A stretch of DNA of 64,000 bases from Lacrimispora xylanisolvens. GTDB lineage: Bacteria; Bacillota; Clostridia; Lachnospirales; Lachnospiraceae. The stretch covers positions 4,019,501 through 4,083,500 of the forward strand of contig CP070896.1 of assembly GCA_017084465.1 (NCBI GenBank), read 5' to 3'. A program made the position numbers and the translations under genes. Below the pieces are notes generated by a model. It worked only from the letters and a program-made list of their open reading frames with translations. It had not been told where the DNA came from and ran no database searches. How positions within the stretch are numbered: position 1 is the stretch's first letter; each line of letters starts with the position of its first letter. This document shows positions 1 through 9,283 of this stretch, one piece after another.

Positions 1-305
1 CAAAGGAGAATGGTGCATCTGAGGTAAAGGTGATTAATCTGGTTGTGGGAGATTACTGCGGTTATGTGGCCAGCTCCATTGAGCTGTATTTTGAGCTGAT
101 CGCGGAAGGAACTCCATGTGAGCACGCAAAGCTTCATATCGAGAGAGTAGTTCCAAAACTGCGGTGTACAGACTGCGGCCAGCTGTTTGTCAGAAAGCCA
201 TTTACCTTTGAATGCCCCCTTTGTAAGGGGGAAGGAACACCCACTGAAATAGGACAGGAATTTTACATTAAATCCATTGAAGTTCAGGATTTAAATGAGC
301 CGTAA
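1..305 (+). CDS. hypA: HypA, hydrogenase nickel insertion protein (5' partial)
   Basis: HypA delivers nickel to NiFe-hydrogenase large subunits together with HypB. The frame is already open at base 3, and those first codons (KENGASEVKV...) match the family upstream of the GTG at base 30. The gene therefore starts outside the window, and about 20-25 N-terminal residues, including the nickel-binding MHE start, are missing here. The structural zinc site is visible as two CxxC pairs (CTDC and CPLC). It is the first visible gene of hypABFCDE; hypB follows with a short leader overlap. The family call is firm; only the start is unseen. Confidence 0.93.
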   Translation, partial: KENGASEVKVINLVVGDYCGYVASSIELYFELIAEGTPCEHAKLHIERVVPKLRCTDCGQLFVRKPFTFECPLCKGEGTPTEIGQEFYIKSIEVQDLNEP

Positions 306-339
306 AGAGGCTTGTTTTACGAAAGGCAGGAAGGTTGTC

Positions 340-999
340 ATGTCAGAAAATAAAGAAATTGAAATCATGCAGTCTGTCTATGATAAAAATGACCAGGTTG
401 CAGCTAAGATCCAGGCTTCCCTGACAGAGAGCGGTATTTTTGCCGTCAATGTAATGGGAGCGCCGGGAGCGGGAAAAACCACTTCTCTCATTCAGCTGAT
501 TAAACGTATGGAAGAAGTAACTGCTTATGTAATTGAGGGTGATATCGAGGCGGATTTTGATACAAAAACCTTACAATCTCTTGGTGTAAAAGCGATTCAG
601 ATCAACACCGGCGGAGCCTGCCATCTGGATTCTCCGTTAATCGGACAGGCGGTAGAGGATCTTCACATCAGTGACGGAGTGCTGTTTATTGAAAATATCG
701 GAAATCTGGTTTGTCCTGCCGAATTTATGATTGGTGAGCATGCAAAAATGCTCATATCCACTGTAACAGAGGGAAGCGACAAGCCTTATAAATATCCCCT
801 GGCATTTGAAAAGGCAGATTTAATTCTGTTAAACAAATGTGATCTTTTGCCATATGTAGACTTCGATGAAGACTTTTTCATGAAGGGAGTACGGGCATTA
901 AATAAAACAGCTCCGGTGATCAAGGTCTCAGGAAAGACCGGAGAAGGTTATGAAAAGGCAGCAGAATGGATAATGGAAAAAATAAAGAAACAGCAGTAA
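340..999 (+). CDS. hypB: HypB, GTPase for hydrogenase nickel insertion
   Basis: HypB is a SIMIBI-class GTPase that works with HypA to load nickel into NiFe hydrogenase. The P-loop GAPGAGKTT lies at residues 40-48, the conserved metal-site segment GGACHLDS follows near residue 92, and the guanine-specificity motif NKCD is present. The N-terminus has no CCxxC motif and no histidine-rich stretch, so this is the short form without nickel storage. I chose ATG 340 because AGGCAGGAAGG lies a few bases upstream; an in-frame ATG at 295 overlaps the hypA stop but has no such site. The end overlaps the hypF start by 34 bases. Confidence 0.95.
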   Translation: MSENKEIEIMQSVYDKNDQVAAKIQASLTESGIFAVNVMGAPGAGKTTSLIQLIKRMEEVTAYVIEGDIEADFDTKTLQSLGVKAIQINTGGACHLDSPLIGQAVEDLHISDGVLFIENIGNLVCPAEFMIGEHAKMLISTVTEGSDKPYKYPLAFEKADLILLNKCDLLPYVDFDEDFFMKGVRALNKTAPVIKVSGKTGEGYEKAAEWIMEKIKKQQ

Positions 1000-3254
1000 A
1001 AATTAAAGTTTGCGGTATTGTACAGGGGGTTGGTTTCCGACCCCTTGTTTATCGTGCAGCCAGGGAACTGGGGCTGAAAGGCTGGGTACGTAACGTTGGC
1101 GGTGATGTGGAAATTGTGGCACAGGCATCAAAAACAGCACTGGACCGGTTCTTAACTGATTTAAAAGAAAATAAAGATCAAAGATATGAGATTTTAAATA
1201 TGGAGCTGAAAGAGCTGCCAGTCTCTGCTCTTGATAATTTTGCTATTATACCAAGCGGTGAAGCAAAAGAATTTTCCATGATACCCGCAGATTTGCCGGT
1301 CTGCCCGGAATGCCTGAAAGAACTTGCTGATCCATCGGACAGAAGATATGGCAATCCGTTTATCAGCTGTATGGCGTGCGGTCCCAGATACACCATAATA
1401 GAAGAAATGCCCTATGACAGAGACAACACTGTTATGAAGGATTTCCCCATGTGCAGTGCCTGCAATAAGGAATACACCTCTCCCGAAAGCAGACGGTTTC
1501 ATGCGCAGACAATTTCCTGTAATGACTGCGGACCCTATCTTATATACCAGGATAACAGGCAGCGGGAGGCAGAAGAACTTACTGACCGGGAGGCCTTAAA
1601 AAAAGCCGTAAAAGTGCTGGAAGATGGCGGAATCGTGGCAGTGAAAGGAATCGGAGGTTATCACCTGGTGTGTTCTCCTTTTCTCGAGACATCGGTAGTC
1701 CGGCTGCGCCAATGCAAAGGTCGGGAAGAAAAGCCTTTTGCCGTTATGTTTCACTCTGTTTCAGAAATAAAGAAGTATTGCGATGTTTCGAAAGAAGAGG
1801 AAATACTGCTTACATCCAAAGCAAGACCCATCGTACTGTTACCCATGCAGGAAGACTTAATGGCTCCGTCCACCAATAAGAAAAGCCTGTACTGCGGAGC
1901 ATTTTTACCCTATACGCCCCTTCAGCATCTGCTGACGGAAGAACTTGGCCCCCCTTATTATGACAAGCGCCAATGTATCAGGACAGCCAATTATCCGTGA
2001 AGATGATTGTATCTGTTCTCTTTCGGATCCATACCTTGATGGAGTATTGTATCATAAAAGGAGAATTGTAAGATCCGTAGATGATTCTGTTGCTAAGATC
2101 GTGGCAGGCGGTCCCCAGCTAATAAGAAGGAGTCGGGGATATGTTCCTTATCCGGTTTTTCTGCAAAAAGAAATAGCAGGGGAAGCAGAGGTTTTTGCTG
2201 CGGGAGGAGATTTGAAAGCGGCTTTTTGTCTCAGTCGCGGGGCGAAAGCAGTTGTATCCCAGTATTTTGGTGATTTGGAAGAATGCAGTGTTATGGAGGA
2301 ATATAAAAAATCCTACAAAGATCTGACACACCTGTTAAACATTACCCCGAAGCTGGCAGTTTGTGACATGCATCCCAATTATTACTCATCTCGTTTTACC
2401 CAGAGTCTGATGCTCCCTATGGTGAAAGTTCAGCATCATCACGCCCATATTGCTTCTGTTATGGCGGAGCATGGACTAAAAGGCCCTGTGATAGGCGTGG
2501 CATTTGACGGAACCGGCTATGGAACCGATGGGAGCATATGGGGAGGTGAATTCTTGATTTGCCATGGAACGGAATTTGCAAGGGCTGCTCATTTGAGCCC
2601 GTTCCCGATTCTCGGAGGAGATCAGTCCATGCGGGATGGGAAAGACCGCAGTCTGTTATCTCCATCATGCAGGTCTTGACAGTTCCTTTCCAGATGAAAG
2701 AAAACAGCTGATAACGGCTGCTCTGGATCAAAGAATTAATACTGTTTTAACATCCAGTATGGGCAGGCTCTTTGATGCGGCCGCCTCTGTCCTTCAGATT
2801 GCCCACGAGAACAGGTATGAGGGAGAATGCGCCATACTGCTCGAACGGGAGGCTGAAATTGCCAGAAGAGAACATATAAAACCTCCGTCTCTGCCATTTC
2901 TCATAACAAAAGAGGAGGGCGTTTTAAAACTGGACCCCAGGCCATTTTTTGAAGCAGTTGTAGACTGCAAAGACAGAACGAAAACCGGCGCGCTGGCTCT
3001 GGGTTTTCACCATGCAGCAGCAGAAGGAATTACAGAAATCTGTGAAATGCTGAGAAGCTGTTACCATACCAGTGATGTGGCACTGAGCGGAGGCGTATTT
3101 CAGAATACGGTACTTACAGAACTGACGCTTACTCTTTTAAAGGAGAGAGGCTTTCGGGTATACCTAAACCGCCTTGTCCCTCCGGGGGGACGGCGGACTG
3201 AGTCTTGGACAGATCTACTTAGGCAGAGAACATTGGAAGGAAGGCAACATGTAA
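966..3254 (+). CDS. hypF: HypF, carbamoyltransferase (three frame breaks)
   Basis: HypF uses carbamoyl phosphate and ATP to make a thiocarboxamide on the HypE C-terminal cysteine, the source of the hydrogenase cyanide ligands. In order: an acylphosphatase domain (VQGVGFRP, about residues 17-24), a double zinc finger (CPEC, CMACGP, CSAC, CNDCGP), a YrdC domain (GIGGYHL) and a Kae1-like C-terminal domain (VQHHHAHIASVMAEHG, DGTGYG, LSGGVFQN). The raw frame breaks three times. Near 1946-1956 there is a C6 run, near 2636-2650 a GGGAAA tract, and at 3184-3189 a G6 run. After the last shift the normal ending DGGLSLGQIYLGR follows, to a stop at 3254. Each break moves the frame by +1, as one extra base would. 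I read this as sequencing error in an intact gene. Confidence 0.88.
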
Positions 3255-3276
3255 CTGGAAGAAAGGAGAAAATCTC

Positions 3277-3513
3277 ATGTGCGTTGCAATACCAGGAAAA
3301 GTCATAGAAATACGGGGAGATTATGCAAGAGTGAATGTTATGGATAATATCACCGATGTGAATATAAAGCTTGTGGATGCTGGAATCGGAGATTATGTTC
3401 TTATTCACGCAGGCTGTGCCATAGAAGTAATAAGCGGGGAAATGGCTGATGATATCTTAAGCCTTTTTTCAGAACTTCAGGAGGACAGGTATGAAGATCC
3501 AGGAAGTGATTGA
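3277..3513 (+). CDS. hypC: HypC/HybG-family hydrogenase assembly chaperone
   Basis: HypC is a small chaperone that, with HypD, carries the Fe(CN)2CO unit to the hydrogenase large subunit. The protein has 78 residues and begins MCVAIPGKV; Cys2 is the essential residue of the family. The start follows GAAAGGAG. The last 23 bases overlap the start of hypD, suggesting translational coupling. Confidence 0.95.
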   Translation: MCVAIPGKVIEIRGDYARVNVMDNITDVNIKLVDAGIGDYVLIHAGCAIEVISGEMADDILSLFSELQEDRYEDPGSD

Positions 3514-4530
3514 TGAACTGAAATCTTATGACGGGAAACCGGTGAAGATCATGGAGGTGTGCGGAACCCATACTTCCAGCATTTTAAAAATGGAATCAGA
3601 AGTATGATATCTCCTAAAATTAAACTGATTTCCGGCCCTGGCTGCCCGGTTTGCGTTACCTCAGCTGCTTATATCGACCGACTGACAGAATTTTCCTTAA
3701 AGGAGGATCACTGTGTTCTGACCTTTGGCGATATGATGAAAGTGAAAGGCAGCAGCATGTCCTTAACAGAAGCAAAAGCGGCAGGAGGAAAAGTAAAAAT
3801 ACTCTATTCTCCATTAATGGCTTTAACGGAGGCCAGAGAGCATAAAAATATCCAGTATCTGTTTGCAGCTGTAGGGTTTGAGACGACCGCACCCATCTAT
3901 GCTATCATGATGGAGGAAATGAAGGAAAAAAACATTACCAATCTGAAACTTTTAACTTCTGTTAAAACAATCGTACCGGCCCTTTCCTATATCTGTGAGA
4001 GAGAGAAAAATATCGATGCATTCTTAAGCCCTGGCCACGTCAGCGTGATTACGGGGGCTGACATCTACCGGGAGCTGGCAGAAAAATACAAGAAGCCTTT
4101 TGTAATTGCAGGCTTTGAGGGTGAACATATTCTGGCAGCTGTCTATGAAATTATGAGGCAGTTAAAAACAGGTCGATATGAAGTGAAAAATATGTACGCC
4201 ACTGCGGTAAAGGAAAATGGCAATAAAAAAGCCCGTTCCCTGCTTTCGGAGTATTTTGAACAGGGAGATGATTTCTGGCGGGGGATCGGTATCATTGAAA
4301 ATTCCGCTTTAAGGCTGAAGAAGAAATATGAGATTTTTGACGGGGGCAGCCGTATTGAGGGCGTAAACGAGGAAATGCCCAAAGGGTGCAAATGTACAGA
4401 CGTAATTCTGGGCCGTAAGAATCCGGCAGAATGTCCGTTGTTTAAGACGGCCTGTACGCCGCTTCATGCGATTGGCCCTTGTATGGTGTCATCGGAAGGA
4501 GCCTGCGGGATCTGGTATCAGAATTCCTAA
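3491..4530 (+). CDS. hypD: HypD, Fe-S scaffold for hydrogenase Fe(CN)2CO assembly (one frame break)
   Basis: HypD is the [4Fe-4S] protein on which the hydrogenase iron receives CN and CO. ATG 3491 follows GGAGGACAGGT and lies inside the end of hypC. The N-terminus reads MKIQEVIDELKSYDG, then CGTHTSS, after which the frame breaks at an A5 run (3586-3590). One extra A restores SSILKNGIRSM. Downstream are the active-site GPGCPVC motif and the cysteine-rich C-terminus (CKC, CPLF, ACTP, GPCMV, GACGIW). Length matches the family once repaired. Confidence 0.9.
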
Positions 4531-4575
4531 CAAATCCATTTCACAATTGCAGACGAAAGGAGAAGGACAGAAGTT

Positions 4576-5553
4576 ATGAAAATTGATATGTCTTACGGCA
4601 GCGGTGGTAAGCAGACCGGTGATCTCATTAATCAGGTTTTTTTAAAGCATTTTAATAATAAAACGTTAAACAGACTGGAAGATGCTGCAGTGCTGTCTGT
4701 TAAGGGGAAAATCGCCTACACAACAGATTCCTTTGTTGTTACCCCTCTGTTTTTTAGAGGAGGAAATATTGGTAAGCTGGCAGTGTGCGGGACCGTGAAT
4801 GATTTATCCATGATGGGAGCTGTTCCCAAATATCTCACTGCAGGTTTTATTATAGAAGAAGGAACTGAGCTGGAAACCATAGAGGAAATCGCCCGCACCA
4901 TGGCTGTAACTGCAAAAGAAGCGGGAGTCCGGATTGTAGCAGGCGATACCAAGGTAGTAGATGGAAATGGCGGAGTTTTTATTAATACATCTGGTATTGG
5001 GGAAGTAATGAAAGGTGGTATCAGTATCTCTCACTGTAAACCAGGTGACGCCATCATTTTATCCGGAAACTTAGGAGAGCATCATGCGGCGATTCTTTCC
5101 CACCGCATGGGTATTGAAAATCAGATTGCCAGTGATTGTGCACCACTTAATTCCATAGTCCAGAACTTATTGGACAGCCAGATCAGGGTTCACTGCATGC
5201 GTGATGTGACCAGAGGCGGTCTTGCCACCGTATTAAATGAAGCAGCAGAGCAGTCTTCATGCAGTGTGGAGATCTGGGAGGAGGCTCTTCCCGTTAGTCC
5301 CGAGGTGAAAGGCTTCTGCGGTATCCTGGGTCTGGATCCTCTCTATATGGCAAATGAGGGAAAGATGATAGCGGTTGTTCCGGGAAATCAGGCCGAAAAG
5401 GCGTTAAAAGCAGTGCAGAATAGTAAATATGGGACAAATGCAAGATTAATCGGAACAATTCTTGAAGGAAACGGAGTCAGAATGAAAACCAGGCTTAATG
5501 GTCTTCGAACCATTGATCTTTTATATGGAGAAGGTCTTCCAAGAATCTGTTAG
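4576..5553 (+). CDS. hypE: HypE, hydrogenase cyanide-ligand synthesis protein
   Basis: HypE is a PurM-like ATPase that dehydrates a carbamoyl group on its own C-terminal cysteine to thiocyanate for hydrogenase iron. The reading frame is intact over 325 residues. The N-terminus MSYGSGGKQT, the NDLSMMGA motif, VAGDTKV and RDVTRGGLA are typical, and the chain ends in PRIC, the required terminal cysteine. It is the last gene of the hyp operon, preceded by AAAGGAGAAGG and followed by a terminator. Confidence 0.96.
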   Translation: MKIDMSYGSGGKQTGDLINQVFLKHFNNKTLNRLEDAAVLSVKGKIAYTTDSFVVTPLFFRGGNIGKLAVCGTVNDLSMMGAVPKYLTAGFIIEEGTELETIEEIARTMAVTAKEAGVRIVAGDTKVVDGNGGVFINTSGIGEVMKGGISISHCKPGDAIILSGNLGEHHAAILSHRMGIENQIASDCAPLNSIVQNLLDSQIRVHCMRDVTRGGLATVLNEAAEQSSCSVEIWEEALPVSPEVKGFCGILGLDPLYMANEGKMIAVVPGNQAEKALKAVQNSKYGTNARLIGTILEGNGVRMKTRLNGLRTIDLLYGEGLPRIC

Positions 5554-5561
5554 TGTAAGTA

Positions 5562-5598
5562 AAGAGGTCAGCTTATAAAAAAGCCGGCTTCTTTTTTT
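5562..5598 (+). terminator. Rho-independent terminator of the hyp operon
   Basis: AGAGGTCAGCTT can pair with AAGCCGGCTTCT across a short ATAAAA loop, with two G-U pairs and one mismatch, followed by seven T. It lies directly after hypE. Confidence 0.7.
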
Positions 5599-5617
5599 AT
5601 TACTAGAATAAATTTTA

Positions 5618-5647
5618 TTGACGTAGTAACAACTTATTTGTTATAAT
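5618..5647 (+). promoter_or_regulatory. Sigma-A promoter of the aminomutase gene
   Basis: TTGACG at 5618 and TATAAT at 5642 are 18 bases apart. They sit just upstream of the start at 5685 and rule out the earlier in-frame ATG at 5646. Confidence 0.75.
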
Positions 5648-5684
5648 GAAGTTGTTTCTTTTGGAGCAAAAGGAGAATAAATAT

Positions 5685-6943
5685 ATGGAAAAAGAAAAAA
5701 AACGTCAAATATCACTACAGCGGGCAGATGAACTGAAGGGGAGGATTGAAGATTTTCTTGAGGCAAGGAAATCAATTTCGACTGGTATTAGCAAAGAAGA
5801 TGTGCTGAAGGAACGGAAAAACAGAATACTTCATATTTATTCGGCAACGGAAGAGGACTGGAATGATTACAAATGGCAATTGAAAAACAGAATTACAGAT
5901 GTGGAGAGCTTAAGCCGGATTCTTCCTGTCAGCGAAAAAGAGAAGCAGCTGATACAGGAAGTGGGGGAAAAGTTTCGGTGGGCAGTATCCCCGTATTACC
6001 TAAGTCTTGCAGATCCGGACGACAGCTTTGATCCCATACGCCTGATGAGTGTCCCCAACTACAAGGAGCTGGAAGACAGCTGTACGGATTTAGATCCTAT
6101 GGCAGAAGAGTATACCAATCCAGCCGGATGTATTACCAGACGGTATCCGGACCGCCTGATTATCAATGTTACCAATGAATGTGCCATGTACTGCAGGCAC
6201 TGCCAGAGACGGCGCAACATTGGGGAACAGGATGTCCACAATTCCCGTGACAAGATTTTAGAATCCATTCAATACATCAGAGAGAATGAGGAAATCAGGG
6301 ATGTTCTTATTACAGGGGGGGAGATGCGCTCACTCTGTCAGATCAGCAGCTGGAATGGATTATCAGCCAGTTAAAGGAGATTCCTCATGTGGATTACATA
6401 AGGCTTGGCAGCAGAATTCCCGTAACCATGCCCCAGAGAATCACCAAAGAGCTTTGCGATATGTTAAAGAAATACCACCCTATCTATTTAAACACTCATT
6501 TTAATCACCCCATGGAGATCACTGAAGAATCAAAAGCAGCCTGTGAAAGGCTTGCAGATGCAGGAATCGTTCTGGGAAATCAGGCAGTTTTGTTAAATGG
6601 TATTAACAATGACAAATTTGTAATGCGTGTGCTCAACCATGAATTGTTAAAGTGCAGGGTACGGCCATATTATATTTTTCATGCGAAGCACGTTCAGGGA
6701 ACCACCCATTTCAACACATCCATTGAAGATGGCATTGAGATTATGGAATATTTAAGAGGATATACCTCCGGTATGGCAATTCCCACATTTATTGTCAATG
6801 CGCCAAAGGGGCAGGGCAAAACCCCCATATTCCCCAATTACATTATTTCCAGAGGTCCGGGTTATGTAAAATTCAGAACCTGGGAAGGCAACGTAGTCAA
6901 ATATGAGGATCATGAGACGAAGGACATTCATGAACTTCTCTGA
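5685..6943 (+). CDS. eam: Radical SAM/PLP aminomutase of the KamA family, probably glutamate 2,3-aminomutase (one frame break)
   Basis: KamA-family enzymes use [4Fe-4S]/SAM and PLP to move an alpha-amino group to the beta carbon. The radical SAM motif CAMYCRHCQRRR is present. The frame breaks at a G7 run (6315-6321); in the next frame the family sequence GDALTLSDQQLEW continues without a gap. Lysine 2,3-aminomutase binds the lysine side chain with two aspartates, in CDL and VDAP contexts. Here the same positions read AKH (Lys) and VNAP (Asn). That is the Lys/Asn pair I know from glutamate 2,3-aminomutase, so L-glutamate to beta-glutamate is the likely reaction. ATG 5685 follows AGGAG. It is a single-gene unit between two terminators. 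Confidence 0.82.
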
Positions 6944-6950
6944 TTCATAA

Positions 6951-7002
6951 AAAACCGCTGATCCAGATGCGATGTTTCATTTGCCAATGGATCAGCGGTT
7001 TT
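6951..7002 (+). terminator. Terminator-like hairpin after the aminomutase
   Basis: AAAACCGCTGATCC and GGATCAGCGGTTTT are perfect 14-base inverted arms around a 24-base loop, just after the stop codon. The T tract is short, so it could end transcription from either side. Confidence 0.6.
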
Positions 7003-7106
7003 AGGCGTAGCCGGAATTTTGGTTGAGAAATATAAAGTTCCTCTGCCACCTTCGCAATATGTTCTGTTCTGGATCAAGCGAATACAGCTGCACTGTGACA
7101 AATAAA

Positions 7107-7148
7107 ATAATAGTCCAGATAGGATATATCTCTATGCTGGACTATTAT
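7107..7148 (-). terminator. Terminator of thiT
   Basis: ATAATAGTCCAG and CTGGACTATTAT form perfect 12-base arms. On the minus strand the stem is followed by a T-rich tract, immediately downstream of the thiT stop. Confidence 0.7.
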
Positions 7149-7153
7149 CTATT

Positions 7154-7825
7154 TTAACCGTTTACTGCCTGGCGTTTCATTTGTGTAATAGCTTCGATGA
7201 CCGGTGGCAGATATAATATTACGATAGTTACAACCATCTCAGGAATAATATAGGTAGCGTTATATCCAAAGGTATATAAAAGCGGGTTCATGCCTTCCGG
7301 CGCATAGGAAGCAAAAAATATGTAACCGGAAATAACATGGCATAAATACCTGCCTAAAACACCTGTGATATATCCTGGAATCAGTCCGTATTTTCTGTTA
7401 TGAAACAATCCGGAAAGGCCCAGGCACCCGAATGCTATGGGATAGTCCAGGAGAACCTGAACGGGAGCGTAAATATATGGCCCCATAATAAACTGAAGAA
7501 TTCCGTATGCCACTCCTGTCATGATTCCGGCTTTAACACCGTAGATATAGCCAATCAGACAGATAAACAGCATGGAAAACAATGTGATGGAACCTCCGAA
7601 CGGAAGTGAGGCAAACTTGATGAAAGAAGCCACCATAGCCAGTGCCATCGCACCTGCGCAGGTTACCATCTGCCGGGTTTTCAGCTGTCTGGTCGGAAGT
7701 GTTTTGCCAGTAAGCAGATGAATTCCCAGTAAAATTATTAATAGTGCTGCAATCACCAGTCCGTAACCGGCTGGCTTTAAAAGGTATTCTCCGGATTCCT
7801 GAGAATAGGATAGAAAAAATGACAT
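7154..7825 (-). CDS. thiT: ThiT, thiamine-specific substrate-binding subunit of an ECF transporter
   Basis: ThiT (YuaJ) is the membrane S-component that binds thiamine and works with a shared ECF energy module (EcfA/A'/T), which is not in this window. The protein has 223 residues, about six membrane segments and the family signature around VLLDYPIAFGCLGLSGL. I start it at 7825 (MSFFLSYSQE) because AAGGAGG lies just upstream on this strand; the open frame extends further but through the riboswitch. Control by the upstream TPP riboswitch independently supports a thiamine role. Confidence 0.93.
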   Translation of the reverse strand: MSFFLSYSQESGEYLLKPAGYGLVIAALLIILLGIHLLTGKTLPTRQLKTRQMVTCAGAMALAMVASFIKFASLPFGGSITLFSMLFICLIGYIYGVKAGIMTGVAYGILQFIMGPYIYAPVQVLLDYPIAFGCLGLSGLFHNRKYGLIPGYITGVLGRYLCHVISGYIFFASYAPEGMNPLLYTFGYNATYIIPEMVVTIVILYLPPVIEAITQMKRQAVNG

Positions 7826-7850
7826 AAAAAACCTCCTTCGTATGCACAGG

Positions 7851-7947
7851 AGGGGACTACTACTATTGCTTCCTTCCGCCGGCATTGTCCGGTTCAAGTA
7901 GTAAGGGTCAGGTAAATACCATTCTCAGCCTAAGGCTCCCCCAGCGT
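7851..7947 (-). promoter_or_regulatory. TPP (thiamine pyrophosphate) riboswitch
   Basis: Read on the minus strand this leader contains the conserved THI-box segments GGCTGAGA, ACCCTTACTACTTGAACCGG and GCCGGCGGAAGGAAG, with GGGG/CCCC closing arms. It sits in the 5' leader of thiT, about 25 bases before the ribosome binding site. Thiamine pyrophosphate should switch the gene off. Confidence 0.95.
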
Positions 7948-8112
7948 GTCATAATTTTTTCATTTCGGTGTGAGTATAACTGAAATAAAAGGGAATGTCA
8001 AGTTATTTAAGCCTGTAAAATAAGTATAAAAAAGTAAATTAAGCACAACCTAGTAAAGCAGTGCATCATTGCATTTTTTCAATTAAAAAATACAGATGCG
8101 GAGGTTGTATCT

Positions 8113-8538
8113 ATGACAGGCTTTATCATTGCTCTGATATCAGGAGCGCTAATGAGCATACAGGGAGTATTAAATACGGGAGTGTCCAAACAGACAAGCA
8201 TGTGGGTTTCCACAGGCTGGGTTCAGCTGACCGCTTTTTTAACCTGCCTCATTTTATGGTATTTCTCAGGGAGGGACGATATTTCAGCCCTTCTTTCGGT
8301 TCACCCCAAATACATGCTGATCGGAGGCATTATCGGTGCATTTATTACTTATACAGTTGTAAAAAGTATGGGGACGTTAGGTCCGGCAAAAGCAGCACTG
8401 ATAATAGTATTATCCCAGATCGTGGTGGCTTATGCAGTGGAGGTATTTGGATTATTTGGCGTAGAAAAAGTTGGATTTGAGTGGAAAAAACTGATTGGGG
8501 CAGTTGTAGCCATCATAGGCATTATAATCTTTAACTAA
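8113..8538 (+). CDS. YdcZ/DUF606-type DMT-superfamily membrane protein
   Basis: A 141-residue protein with about five hydrophobic segments (for example FIIALISGALMSIQGVLNT and LIGAVVAIIGIIIF). The N-terminal GALMSIQGVLN and the later GGIIGAFITYTVV resemble the YdcZ (DUF606) family of small drug/metabolite-type transporters. The substrate is unknown. GGAGG lies eight bases before ATG 8113. It stands alone between the divergent thiT unit and comEA. Confidence 0.8.
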   Translation: MTGFIIALISGALMSIQGVLNTGVSKQTSMWVSTGWVQLTAFLTCLILWYFSGRDDISALLSVHPKYMLIGGIIGAFITYTVVKSMGTLGPAKAALIIVLSQIVVAYAVEVFGLFGVEKVGFEWKKLIGAVVAIIGIIIFN

Positions 8539-8552
8539 TTTGGAAATAGTGC

Positions 8553-8581
8553 TTGTATTTACTTATTTCTTTAGGTAGAAT
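8553..8581 (+). promoter_or_regulatory. Sigma-A-like promoter of comEA
   Basis: TTGTAT at 8553 and TAGAAT at 8576 are separated by 17 bases, 59 bases before the comEA start. Confidence 0.5.
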
Positions 8582-8639
8582 AGGTACAAGGGCTGAGGAT
8601 GGGATCCTTTTTTGCAAAATTTTGTAAAGGGAGGATTCC

Positions 8640-9263
8640 ATGAACTATCATAGGATTAAGATCGCAGCCATAGCTTTCTGCGTAATTATATGCAGTATTT
8701 GCTATGGCTTAAACAGAAATCATAAATACCGGGAAGAAGGATTTGTTTCCATTCAGGAGACGCCTGCATCGTCACAAGAGGAATTTTTAGCCGGGGATTT
8801 AAAAGAAACATCAAAAGAACCGTTACGTATTTGCTATGTACATATATGCGGAGAGGTGGCTTCTCCAGGCGTCTATGAGCTGGAGGAGGGAAGCCGTATC
8901 TTTCAGGCTGTGGCAGTTGCCGGAGGTTTTACGGAGAATGCAGCAGCTGATTCGCTAAACATGGCGGAACCGGTCAAAGATGGGATGAAGATTAAAGTGC
9001 CGGACAAGGAAGAAGCCAGAGTGCTTTTGGATCAGGCATTATCTTCCGGAACAGGTTCATCAGAAGGCAGACGTACAGTGAATCTTAACACGGCTGATAA
9101 GAACCAGCTCATGACCTTAAGAGGAGTGGGAGAGGCGAAGGCAGATGACATCATTCGTTACCGGGAGAGTCACGGTGGATTTCAGAAGATTGAAGACATT
9201 ATGAAGATATCAGGAATTAAGGAGGCAGCCTTTCAGAAGATAAAAGACGATATCACGGTTTAA
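8640..9263 (+). CDS. comEA: ComEA-family DNA-binding protein
   Basis: ComEA is a membrane-anchored double-strand DNA receptor of the natural transformation machinery. The protein has an N-terminal membrane anchor (about residues 7-23), an SLBB domain (VHICGEVASPGVYEL, about residues 67-125) and a C-terminal helix-hairpin-helix pair (VNLNTADKNQLMTLRGVGEA, about residues 145-207). This is the standard order and length. No other competence gene is nearby. The response regulator follows after 20 bases and may be co-transcribed. Confidence 0.9.
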   Translation: MNYHRIKIAAIAFCVIICSICYGLNRNHKYREEGFVSIQETPASSQEEFLAGDLKETSKEPLRICYVHICGEVASPGVYELEEGSRIFQAVAVAGGFTENAAADSLNMAEPVKDGMKIKVPDKEEARVLLDQALSSGTGSSEGRRTVNLNTADKNQLMTLRGVGEAKADDIIRYRESHGGFQKIEDIMKISGIKEAAFQKIKDDITV

Positions 9264-9283
9264 ATAGAAGACAGAGGTGCAAA

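Noticed and set aside
966..3254. hypF as a pseudogene or as three separate genes
   Set aside because: All domains and motifs are kept across the breaks, each break is at a short base run, and many other housekeeping genes show the same fault.
8061..8480. 139-codon plus-strand frame overlapping the YdcZ-type gene
   Set aside because: Its product is a Cys/His/Arg-rich shadow; the overlapping frame has the membrane protein pattern and the ribosome binding site.
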